In this document: piece by piece, positions 18,399-26,693 of the stretch | How positions within the stretch are numbered: the stretch's first letter is position 1 | Layout of the letters: each line of letters begins with the position of its first letter | Assembly (NCBI GenBank): GCA_030620005.1 | Contig: JAUXAJ010000011.1 | Location: 1-38,120 of the forward strand | Length of the DNA: 38,120 nt | Source of the DNA: Promethearchaeota archaeon | Lineage (GTDB): Archaea; Asgardarchaeota; Lokiarchaeia; Sigynarchaeales; SOKP01 | Reading direction: 5' to 3' | The notes under the pieces: generated by a model | The model's database searches: none | What the model saw: the letters and a program-made list of their open reading frames with translations, nothing else | Told to the model about the DNA's origin: nothing | Made by a program: the position numbers and the translations under genes

Positions 18399-19967
18399 GT
18401 GATAATTGAAGAGCGTAAAAAAAAGAAGACTAACTTTACAAAAAAGGGAAAAAAGCTTACTATCGTGATGATAGTAATATTCGGATTTTTTGTTCCTTAC
18501 GTCGGATTTTTTTTGTACGCAATGGAAGATTACAATTCTTGCGCTTATAATTTGGCTCCTCCAGATCCTGATAATTTTAAAGACATTCACGCTTCTCGAC
18601 TCAATGCGATGGCAATGTGGTACGAAAAGAACATAAGAAGGTATCACATGCCTCATAACATGATCGTTAACACTCATTTTGACACGGCAAAATCACCTTA
18701 CGATGACGAAGCAAAAGTGATAAGTCATTCGGTGACTTACGATTCTGCGGAATGGACCGGTCATTATTTAATGGCTGAAGCTTTTCGCTACGCGGTTCAC
18801 AAAAGAGAGCGAAAGTATGATTTAGCTATAGACGCTAAATTTAATATTAGAAACGCGTTAATTGGTATCGATAAGATACTACACGTCTCCGGTAACGGTG
18901 GAATGGCGAGATACGCTTGGCCCGTTAGCGTATATCCGCATGACGATCCAGCAGATTTTGAAAATCACTACGAAGGCAAATGGAACGGAGCAAAGTACAT
19001 TTACGAGGACGATACTAGTCGGGACATGCACAATGGTGTAATCATGGGCTTAGGTTTCGTATATTTATTAGTTGATGACGATAATATTCGAGAAAAAGTC
19101 CAATATTTAGTTGAAGACATGCTGGATTATTTTCTCGATACTGGTTGGCTTTACATGAAGCCAGGTGACGATCCTAATGGAACTGACCTTGATTCGGGAT
19201 TTTGGATATTTGGAACCGCTGGGATTTGGACGTTGTCGTATTTGAAAGTTGGTTGCCTCGTCAATCCCGATAAGTACGAAAAATTATATCATGAATACGC
19301 TCATGAAAGGGATTACGCTCATCGTTCGGCATTACCTTTTATATCTCGAACGAACGTGATTCAATCGTATTATGGACTGCTCTTAGATTGGGAAGTTCTA
19401 TTCATACTGTTAATGCTTGAAGAAGACCAGGGGCTTCGAGAAATTTATTACAACTATATAGCAGAAGTATATGATTACACCAAACATGATAGAAATGCTC
19501 AATTTAATACAATGTGGCTCGCAATCAACAACATTAACGAAGATAACGCCAACGAAGAAGAAAAAATAATTATTGGAGATATTGGAGATTGCCTCATGCG
19601 ATACTATGGCACAATACAAAGATTTCCTGGAAGGGCTATTAGTTTGAAAAATGAAAATATTGACAGATCAAAATCAGAAAATTGGGTGAATTTCTTTAAA
19701 TCTGGTATTGGATCTTATTTTTATCCCTTCTACAGGGAGATTTATCAATTTGAAGTTGTTGCTGATACTGCATTAACTCCAGATCTTAGACCGCAGACTG
19801 ATTATTTGTGGTCTCGTCCTCCTTACTGGTTCGAACAAGTAGGCGATGGCACAATGGAAGGCCCGGGAGTTGATTTTACTGCTGTATACTGGGCTTGCCG
19901 GTATTATAACATAATAAAAGCATCTTCTGACTATAATGCAGTGCTTGAGGTGGAATATGCTAGCTGA
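18399..19967 (+). CDS. Membrane-anchored helical-toroid protein (putative glycan enzyme)
   Basis: A 522-residue protein with a Lys-rich N-terminus (KKKKTNFTKKGKK), one membrane segment at about 22-42, and a large hydrophilic part that should lie outside the cell. The body has repeated helix pairs rich in Trp, Tyr and Asp (SRDMHNGVIMGLGFVYLLVD, TDLDSGFWIFGTAGIWTLSY, SRTNVIQSYYGLLLDWEVLF), as in (alpha/alpha)6-barrel glycosidases and polysaccharide lyases. I cannot name a GH or PL family, so catalytic activity is a guess. TTTTATAT ends 23 bases before the GTG start, which fits a leaderless mRNA. It overlaps the next gene by 11 bases, so the two are co-translated. Confidence 0.6.
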   Translation: MIIEERKKKKTNFTKKGKKLTIVMIVIFGFFVPYVGFFLYAMEDYNSCAYNLAPPDPDNFKDIHASRLNAMAMWYEKNIRRYHMPHNMIVNTHFDTAKSPYDDEAKVISHSVTYDSAEWTGHYLMAEAFRYAVHKRERKYDLAIDAKFNIRNALIGIDKILHVSGNGGMARYAWPVSVYPHDDPADFENHYEGKWNGAKYIYEDDTSRDMHNGVIMGLGFVYLLVDDDNIREKVQYLVEDMLDYFLDTGWLYMKPGDDPNGTDLDSGFWIFGTAGIWTLSYLKVGCLVNPDKYEKLYHEYAHERDYAHRSALPFISRTNVIQSYYGLLLDWEVLFILLMLEEDQGLREIYYNYIAEVYDYTKHDRNAQFNTMWLAINNINEDNANEEEKIIIGDIGDCLMRYYGTIQRFPGRAISLKNENIDRSKSENWVNFFKSGIGSYFYPFYREIYQFEVVADTALTPDLRPQTDYLWSRPPYWFEQVGDGTMEGPGVDFTAVYWACRYYNIIKASSDYNAVLEVEYAS

Positions 19968-21321
19968 GCAAGAAATGAATGTTGACTCCTTTGAAAAAAA
20001 AAGCAAGCAAGTTACTTACTTGGCATTTCACAAGTCTCAATTCGTGGCAGGAGTGTTGTTTATCATAGTAGGAGTTGTATCACTTGTTTATTATGATTAT
20101 GGTCTGCTTACTTTTTTGTTTGCTTTCCCTCAATTCTTTGTGGTTGGGTTATTACCTATGTTAGCTGGGATTATCATTGTAGTAAGAATTCTTTTAGAAA
20201 CCGAACGAGTAGAAATCATATCCACGGACGATTATTTAACAGTTAATGCGGGTTGGATCAAGAAAAAAACGATTAAGTTCGAAAAATCGACCATGAAATA
20301 TTCTGCTCTAAGGTATAGAGAAACAAGAGCAAAAAGATGGGTTATCGCGGTATCTCTCATGACTATTGCGGTTGAAGTGATATTAATAAATGCAGTTGAC
20401 CTATATGGATACGCAAGAATTGCGCCAATTCTCTCAATCTTGTTTGTATTAATCATAATAGGTATTATAATTTTTATTTTCTTTCCAAGACGATACATTG
20501 AAATTGGTATTAATGAACGGACTGTCTTTATTCCATATAAAAATCTTTCGAAAACGCAAGTCAATACTTTGCTCCAAATGTTTGATCTAAATCCAGATTT
20601 AATCAAACGGCAAGATATAAAAGACATCATTCAAAGAAATATAACATCTCAGGTTTCAACCTTCGTCCTGGGCGTTTTCTTGCTCTTCCTTGGAATTCTT
20701 TTTTCAGCTTCAGCTGTTTTTTACTACGGTACTTTTACAAGAGTAATTGCTCTCGCATTGGGCATGAAACTCATCTTAAGAGTCCTTAGCGGAGTACCCT
20801 TTTTTAATGAAACTAACGACCAAAATTTTTATTTAGGACAATCACCACGACTCACCTTTATAAAAACTATAGATGTGGAAGTAAATACGGAGAATTCCTT
20901 TTCTCCTCTTAGGTATCACCCATTAGAAATCTTTTGCTTCTGGTATCTAATATCACAAGCGTTAAAGTACGGCTTCCGTTTTGTATGGTGGACATATCTA
21001 ACAGTAAATTGGTTTTATTTTATCATTGCAATTTTATTAATTGGGCTCATATTTATTCGATGGTTTAATCCTATTGCAATGAGAAATCTAAAATTTCGGG
21101 ATTTCTCGATTGCTATTTGGAAACCCGGCTTGTCTATAAGTAGAAGCAATAAATTTGAAAGCTTTAGAAATCTCCTTAGTCAAAAAGTGAGGTTATTTTT
21201 ATCTGACTTCAAAGATATTTTGACTGATAAGCAATTGTTTTTATCAATAATAATTTTCGCACTCTTTCTATTAACATCTGCGATTTATTACTTGATAGGG
21301 GGATATTTCCTTCTTTTTTAA
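19957..21321 (+). CDS. Multi-pass membrane protein with bPH2-like loops
   Basis: A 454-residue membrane protein from ATG 19957. GAGGT at 19947-19951 sets this start rather than 19936 or 19975. Pairs of membrane helices alternate with strand-rich cytoplasmic segments (VEIISTDDYLTVNAGWIKKK; YIEIGINERTVFIPYKNLS; SIAIWKPGLSISRSNKFESF). The alternation of helix pairs with PH-like beta segments resembles the YdbS/YdbT (bPH2, DUF304) proteins; I rate that as a suggestion only. It starts inside the end of the gene for the anchored toroid protein, so the two products are probably made together and may form a complex. No transporter motif is seen. Confidence 0.6.
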   Translation: MLAEQEMNVDSFEKKSKQVTYLAFHKSQFVAGVLFIIVGVVSLVYYDYGLLTFLFAFPQFFVVGLLPMLAGIIIVVRILLETERVEIISTDDYLTVNAGWIKKKTIKFEKSTMKYSALRYRETRAKRWVIAVSLMTIAVEVILINAVDLYGYARIAPILSILFVLIIIGIIIFIFFPRRYIEIGINERTVFIPYKNLSKTQVNTLLQMFDLNPDLIKRQDIKDIIQRNITSQVSTFVLGVFLLFLGILFSASAVFYYGTFTRVIALALGMKLILRVLSGVPFFNETNDQNFYLGQSPRLTFIKTIDVEVNTENSFSPLRYHPLEIFCFWYLISQALKYGFRFVWWTYLTVNWFYFIIAILLIGLIFIRWFNPIAMRNLKFRDFSIAIWKPGLSISRSNKFESFRNLLSQKVRLFLSDFKDILTDKQLFLSIIIFALFLLTSAIYYLIGGYFLLF

Positions 21322-21426
21322 ATTCAATAATCATTGAAATCATTAAAATTATAGATATTGGAAGTTTAACAATGAAGAAAGGCTGGTAAGATTTTTAAAA
21401 CTCAATTGAAAAAAAAATTAAGGAAT

Positions 21427-21501
21427 TTAAAGTCCAAGCTCTTCTAACTTGGCGAGTATTTCTTTTCGTTTTTCTGGTGTAATGCCGTATAGTTTACGAC
21501 A
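21427..21501 (-). pseudogene. C-terminal relic of a GPH symporter
   Basis: A short minus-strand frame bounded upstream by a stop codon encodes KLYGITPEKRKEILAKLEEL and a final GL. This is nearly the same as the symporter tail at 3-71 (VYDLTPEKTKELKEKLKEL, then NL) and follows the tail pattern of the intact symporters. Only about 24 codons survive; nothing like the membrane helices is left beside it. The remainder of the 363-base gap between the flanking genes shows no further gene. Confidence 0.6.
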
Positions 21502-21684
21502 TTAAGATAAGAGTTAAAATAGCTGTTTCTTTTTAAGTATTTTTAATTAATGAATTAGATAAAGAAAGAGCTTAAAGTAAAACGAGCGAATAGTATTTAA
21601 AATTTTCACATAAATTATTAAATAGAAATGTGATTGATATTCATATAGTTAACATTTTTTAATTTAATATTTAGAGGTACGCAT

Positions 21685-23181
21685 ATGGAATTAATAAGCT
21701 CAAAGATTCCAGTAATTTTTATTGGAAAACCACAATGGGAAGCCGGCTGGCCGTATTTAGGATTTGACAATGATTCGTTGATGGAATCCATCCTTGTTGA
21801 TTTAAACTTGAAATTTCCTAACATTAAATTCAAAACTCGGGAAATTGTTGGAACGTACGAAGATGAATTAATAACAAAAATTCAAGAAGATATCAAGGAA
21901 GCAGATGGGATTATAATTTTTACAATTGGTCACTATGGAGATCCGGGAATAGTTCAAGCTGGTATCGAATTTATCGAATCTGGCAAGTTCACAATTCTTG
22001 CGAATTACATTTACGGTGGAGATCATACTTTTACTAAGATTCTTGCGAGCATTAAAGATAGAGACTTTCGAGTATGCCCTATCTCATCACGAAATATTGA
22101 AGATTTCTACAAACCTATTGATATAATGTTAAATGTGCTTCGGATGAAGGGACAAAAAATCTTATGTCATGCCAGCGACTCAATAAAAATTAATTGGGAC
22201 AGAATCTTAGGACTAGTAAATCCCGAACGGAAAAGAATTTTGAAAGAACATCCCGACTTTATTGAGCAAATCGGAAAAATGAGTGGAGACAAGGATTTTG
22301 AATTTTACACGGATACGGTTGGAACGGACCAAGCTCATCAATGGAGGAATGACGAAGAAAAATGTAGAGAAAATTTAAAAACTATTTTTGGAATTGAAAT
22401 GATTCGAGAAGAACCGGACGAAATTCTCAAATATTACGACGAAGTAAATGAAGAAGAAGCAGAAAAAGTTGCTGAAAAATGGATTAAGAACGCAAAAAAA
22501 GTTGAACCTACGGAAAAAACTATATTAAATTCGGCAAAATTATATCTTGGATTTAAAAACCTATTAAAAAAGAAGAATATTAAATTTTATACTCCCGATT
22601 GCGGAACATTTTTATTGTGTGGAAAATTACCCGCCTACCCATGCTTGGCTTTCTTTGAATTGAGCAACGAAGGAATTTACGGTACTTGTGAGTCTGACAT
22701 GGATTGTGCCATCAGTAATTTGTTTGGTCACTATTTAACTGGTCGTCCAGGGTACGTTTCTAATCATACTTTTGATTCAGTTAATAATCAAATCACTTAC
22801 ATGCATTGCTTGGCCCCAAATAGATTACATGGTGTTGATGGTCCACCTGCAGATTATGAAATTGTATATCACGGGGAAACTCATCTTTTGGGAGCTTCTC
22901 CACGCGTTAAATTTCCTATAGGAGAAATCGCAACTACAATAAAAATAAGCTTGCTAAATAAAAAAATCGAAATTCGACAAGGTAAAATTGTTGACAATAT
23001 AATTGACGACAAAGGATGCGTCTCGAAGATGCTTGTAGAAAGTGACGTAAAGAAAATTATAGAAAATTACGATTGGGAAGTTTTTGGTTGGCATAGGGTT
23101 TCGTTTATGGGAGATTGGAAGGATCAATTCCTAATAGGGGCAAAATTATTAGGTTTAGAGATTGTAGATTTGACAAATTAA
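21685..23181 (+). CDS. L-fucose/arabinose isomerase-like protein
   Basis: A 498-residue protein laid out like the fucose-isomerase-like family. An N-terminal Rossmann-type half (residues 8-160) has repeated 'adGiiif..GhygDpg' segments, and a C-terminal half carries CESDMDCAISNLFGHYLTGR followed by SNHTFDSVNNQITYMHC. In FucI and AraA this second region supplies the Glu, Asp and His that hold Mn and perform aldose-ketose isomerisation. Equivalent acidic residues are present, but some relatives are not isomerases, so the reaction is uncertain. GAGGT before ATG 21685 supports the start. Upstream of an M28-like gene on the same strand, with a 120-base gap. It fits use of fucose, arabinose or a related sugar. 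Confidence 0.75.
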   Translation: MELISSKIPVIFIGKPQWEAGWPYLGFDNDSLMESILVDLNLKFPNIKFKTREIVGTYEDELITKIQEDIKEADGIIIFTIGHYGDPGIVQAGIEFIESGKFTILANYIYGGDHTFTKILASIKDRDFRVCPISSRNIEDFYKPIDIMLNVLRMKGQKILCHASDSIKINWDRILGLVNPERKRILKEHPDFIEQIGKMSGDKDFEFYTDTVGTDQAHQWRNDEEKCRENLKTIFGIEMIREEPDEILKYYDEVNEEEAEKVAEKWIKNAKKVEPTEKTILNSAKLYLGFKNLLKKKNIKFYTPDCGTFLLCGKLPAYPCLAFFELSNEGIYGTCESDMDCAISNLFGHYLTGRPGYVSNHTFDSVNNQITYMHCLAPNRLHGVDGPPADYEIVYHGETHLLGASPRVKFPIGEIATTIKISLLNKKIEIRQGKIVDNIIDDKGCVSKMLVESDVKKIIENYDWEVFGWHRVSFMGDWKDQFLIGAKLLGLEIVDLTN

Positions 23182-23302
23182 TGATGCATTCTTTTTAATT
23201 CGTGTATCTTCTTAGAAACACTAATTTTTTAATTCTCATAATTAAATTTATATATTTTATACAACATATTTGAAATTAGTACAATTTAAACGTGATTTTT
23301 AA

Positions 23303-24868
23303 ATGCAAATGAAAAAAGATTTTCAGCCAGCTAAAGAATTCCAATTGTCCACAAAAACATTCATGTCTAATTTACTTAAAATAATACCGAAAATGGATAA
23401 TGTAAGAAAGCAAGCAGAAGAAATCTTGCCAGAAATCAAAGTTCCTAGTAAAAAGATTTTAGCTCCCGACTCCAAAACCATTCAAAACGATTTAAAAATA
23501 ATTTGTAGCGTTCCACATAGAAGAATTGGTACAAAAGAAGCGAATGAAATTGAAGATTTTATAGAAAACAAGTTTAAAGAGATGGGTTTAGAGAATATAA
23601 AAAAGGAACCGATAAATGTGATTAATTGGGTGGCGACCAACTGGAAATTAACGATTTCCACAAGTAAAGAAACCATTGAAATACCATGCTTTTATGTATT
23701 AAACACGGAATTCACGAGCAAAGAAGGATTAAGTGTGCCACTAGTCTACGTGGAAACAGGAACAAAAAAGAACTTCAGAAAAGTAGATGTTAAAGATAAA
23801 ATCGTGGTTGCAGATATTGAATTCCCGACTTTATCCCTTGGAAAGCTCTTAAAATTGGCGAAGATTTATTATCTTTCTGATCCTAAAAATACTGTTGACG
23901 ATGCTACAGAGATCATATTAACCTTCGCTTTAACGAATTTTCCTCCTCGAAGTTTAGGAGGCCCTCCAAGAAAAGATTCTGTTTATTGGCGAGCCGTTCA
24001 AGGAGGTGCTTTAGGAATCATTTTAATATTAAGAGATTATCCGTCAAATGTTAATAGTCACTGGGGTCCCTATGATGGAGCAATGAAGCAAGTTCCTGGT
24101 TTATATGTGGGAAAATACGATGGCATGAAAGTAAGAGAAATGGTCCAGTCAAACGAATGTGAAGGCACCTTAATTCTTGAAGGTTATAAAGAACCTAGTA
24201 TTGCACACAATGTATGGGGGATATTACCTGGAAAAACTGACGAGATGATCATGGTATCTAGCCACCACGATTCTGCGTTTGAAGGTGCTTCGGAAGATGG
24301 AACGGGGGTTGCCATGGTTTTAGCTCAATTGAGAGCTTGGTCAAAAATTCCGAAAGAAGACAGGCAGAAAACTTTATTATTTTTATTAACAGCAGGTCAT
24401 CTTTACGCAGGTATAGGAGCAGAAACATTTGCTCATGAATACAAGGATAGCCTGTTAAAAAATGTGCTGGTTGATGTGAATTTAGAACACATGTGCGCTA
24501 AAGATGTTGAGGAAGATCCAGAAACGCACGATTTTAAACTACTTAATAATCTCTCTCTTGGTGCCGTATTTTTGTCCCAAAATCCCATGCTTGTAGCTCA
24601 TACCATGAAGGCGTTTAAAGAACATGAAATTGAGCGCATGATATTGATTCCAGATAATTTCTTCGGCACGGTTCCAATTGGAGAAGCAGGGCATTTCGTG
24701 AATCAAGTTGAAGATATGAACATAATTCATTGGATAAGATCTCCCTATTACCTGCTTACCGCAGAAGACACCTTAGACAAAATAGATGTGGAAAAATTGG
24801 GTCCAACTGCTCAAGCTGTAACGGACATTATAAATTCTTTAATGCATGTTCCAAAAGAAAAATTTTAA
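23303..24868 (+). CDS. M28-like metallopeptidase homologue with altered metal site
   Basis: A 521-residue paralogue of the protein at 14092. The amino-terminal part holds PHRRIGTKEANEIEDFI, typical of M28 N-terminal helices, then an inserted domain (about 125-300), then the core. It keeps H321-x-D323 (SSHHDSAF) and E331-D332 (SEDGTG). The expected E-E pair is G365-H366 (TAGHLYAGIG), the next Asp is E395 in NLEHM, and the final His before the 'DT.DKI' motif is Leu (LLTAEDTLDKI). These are the same sites altered as in the paralogue. There is no signal peptide. The ATG at 23309 is an equally good start. Confidence 0.75.
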   Translation: MQMKKDFQPAKEFQLSTKTFMSNLLKIIPKMDNVRKQAEEILPEIKVPSKKILAPDSKTIQNDLKIICSVPHRRIGTKEANEIEDFIENKFKEMGLENIKKEPINVINWVATNWKLTISTSKETIEIPCFYVLNTEFTSKEGLSVPLVYVETGTKKNFRKVDVKDKIVVADIEFPTLSLGKLLKLAKIYYLSDPKNTVDDATEIILTFALTNFPPRSLGGPPRKDSVYWRAVQGGALGIILILRDYPSNVNSHWGPYDGAMKQVPGLYVGKYDGMKVREMVQSNECEGTLILEGYKEPSIAHNVWGILPGKTDEMIMVSSHHDSAFEGASEDGTGVAMVLAQLRAWSKIPKEDRQKTLLFLLTAGHLYAGIGAETFAHEYKDSLLKNVLVDVNLEHMCAKDVEEDPETHDFKLLNNLSLGAVFLSQNPMLVAHTMKAFKEHEIERMILIPDNFFGTVPIGEAGHFVNQVEDMNIIHWIRSPYYLLTAEDTLDKIDVEKLGPTAQAVTDIINSLMHVPKEKF

Positions 24869-24911
24869 AAAAACAATATTCTCAATCAATTAATTTTTGG
24901 CCTCAAGTGGA

Positions 24912-24943
24912 ATGATTTTCTTTAAAAATGATTTTCTTTAAAA
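24912..24943. repeat. Perfect 16-base tandem duplication
   Basis: ATGATTTTCTTTAAAA occurs twice in direct succession between the M28-like gene and the TauE/SafE gene. It has the look of a replication-slippage product. No function is evident. Confidence 0.7.
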
Positions 24944-25056
24944 AGGAAAATTTAAGGAGTAGAATTCCTTTTTAGAATCAATCACATTCAAATCGAATTT
25001 ACTTGATCGAACCTTATCATGATTGAGAAAAAGATTTAAGACTTGCGAGGTATTTA

Positions 25057-25833
25057 ATGGAGTTTTTTATTATTCTTTGTTGCCTGGTGATTTCAAGCAT
25101 CGTTGGCTCTTCTATTGGATTTGGAACTGTTCTAATCTTAATATCACTTCTAAGTTTTTGGATTGATGTAAGGACAGCAGTGATATTAGCTAGTTTCTGG
25201 AACTTTGTTTTGACAATCTTTAATGCGCTTAAATACCGACACTACTTTGATAAATCTTATTGGAAAAAATGCGTGGCAACAGGTATCCCAGGTATCATTT
25301 TAGGTTCTTTCTTAATAGCAATTGCACCAATCCAATGGATTGAGATGACACTAGGCCTTTTTGTTTTAGCGTACGTATTTATTAAAATCAAAGAAATGGT
25401 AAAAAATGAATCGCTTAAAAGAGCTGAAAATGGCAAGGAATTGATTGAAAATAATAAATCATTACCTGATATTGCTATATTTGCAGGAGGCTTCACTTAT
25501 GGTTTTTTAGGGGGCTTAATTGGCGGTTCTGGCCCAATAAATGTAATATTATTGGAAAGAACCGGGCATGAGAAGGAAAGTTTTATAGGAAATTTCGCCA
25601 TGACAAGCATTACCATGACTATTTTTCAACTAAGCGTGTATATTGGGAATGATTTATTTCCCGTGGAATTTTTAAGTCTGTTTTTAATTGGACTTCCTAT
25701 AATATTCACTTGTTCTTTTATTGGACATAAATTGACAACAAAAATTCCAAAACGCACGTTTCAATTAATTATCATGTTATTACTCCTAATAATAAGCCTG
25801 AGATTTATTTTTTCTTTATTATTTACTTTTTGA
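25057..25833 (+). CDS. TauE/SafE-family permease
   Basis: A 258-residue membrane protein with about eight helices in two related halves. Each half begins with the Gly-rich family motif: VGSSIGFGTVLI near residue 17, and GFLGGLIGGSGPIN near 150. TauE/SafE (TSUP) proteins export or import small sulfur-containing or organic anions such as sulfite and sulfoacetate. A sulfatase is encoded 8 kb away and releases sulfate, so a link is possible but unproven. GAGGT before ATG 25057 supports the start. Transcribed alone. Confidence 0.85.
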   Translation: MEFFIILCCLVISSIVGSSIGFGTVLILISLLSFWIDVRTAVILASFWNFVLTIFNALKYRHYFDKSYWKKCVATGIPGIILGSFLIAIAPIQWIEMTLGLFVLAYVFIKIKEMVKNESLKRAENGKELIENNKSLPDIAIFAGGFTYGFLGGLIGGSGPINVILLERTGHEKESFIGNFAMTSITMTIFQLSVYIGNDLFPVEFLSLFLIGLPIIFTCSFIGHKLTTKIPKRTFQLIIMLLLLIISLRFIFSLLFTF

Positions 25834-25903
25834 CCACTCTATGAAGGACATGGTGTTCTTTTCCATATAAAAAAAGTAAAAAAGAAAAAAAGAAGATTTG
25901 AGT

Positions 25904-26527
25904 TTAATATGCCATTAGAATAAGGATCCATCCCACCATGATGATTGTTCCGCCGATGGTATCAATCCAGGTGAAGATTATAAATCCCAGTATTAAAACA
26001 AACCACCACGCATATGATATCTTACTACTTAGTGTAGGAAACAACGATAGAAGTAATAATACCGCACATATAAAGCCAACAACTCCCGTAATGATAGTCA
26101 ATACATCTCCAGAGGATAACATGCCAAATGCAACGATAATTGACCAAATACTTCCAATAAGAATGACTATTTTTGAAGCCAAGAAATTTTTTCTTTCACA
26201 AACTATCTCTACAAGACAAGCAATCAAGATTAAAATAGCTGGCAAGAAGAGATTCGACATTCCAATTATAATGGCAAATATTAACATTACACCACCAACT
26301 AGTAGCAATAACCACCACTCGAATGGAATATTTTTCAAACTATTTGAGTTAATTATATTCATGGCAATAAAGAGAATTATGGCAAGTATTATCCCTATTA
26401 CCCCAAAAATGACTGATAGAATCTCTGCAGTAAAGATTAAAGTAATACTATCTCTAACTGCGATTAATGCCCCAATTAGAGTAATTACTTTAGAAGCTGA
26501 TGTTCCAACCCGCGTATGCTCTCCCAT
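25904..26527 (-). CDS. Membrane protein with internal duplication, unrecognised
   Basis: A 207-residue protein made of two similar halves of three to four membrane helices. Half one (about 13-104) and half two (about 114-207) align at KVITLIG/KIVILIG, LSVIFGVIGIILAIILF/LTIITGVVGFICAVLLL and EWWLLLLVGGVMLIF/AWWFVLILGFIIFTW. Charged residues are few and lie in short loops. The family is unknown to me. It converges with the TauE/SafE gene, 70 bases apart. Confidence 0.6.
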   Translation of the reverse strand: MGEHTRVGTSASKVITLIGALIAVRDSITLIFTAEILSVIFGVIGIILAIILFIAMNIINSNSLKNIPFEWWLLLLVGGVMLIFAIIIGMSNLFLPAILILIACLVEIVCERKNFLASKIVILIGSIWSIIVAFGMLSSGDVLTIITGVVGFICAVLLLLSLFPTLSSKISYAWWFVLILGFIIFTWIDTIGGTIIMVGWILILMAY

Positions 26528-26693
26528 TTAAGTTCACTTTTTTTTGTTCGACTATTTTATTTTAAACATAATGACTGTCTTTTAAATTTTTTTTATTTTT
26601 ATAAATTGAAAATTTAGATTTTATAGAAATATTAAAATAGCAAATAAACGAACTTATTCTTAACTTCTAATTTTTTGAAATAACATGTGAACT

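Noticed and set aside
26686..26692. TGTGAAC half-site just before the symporter start at 26694, resembling one arm of the operator at 16427
   Set aside because: Only one 7-base arm is present; several such matches are expected by chance in 38 kb.
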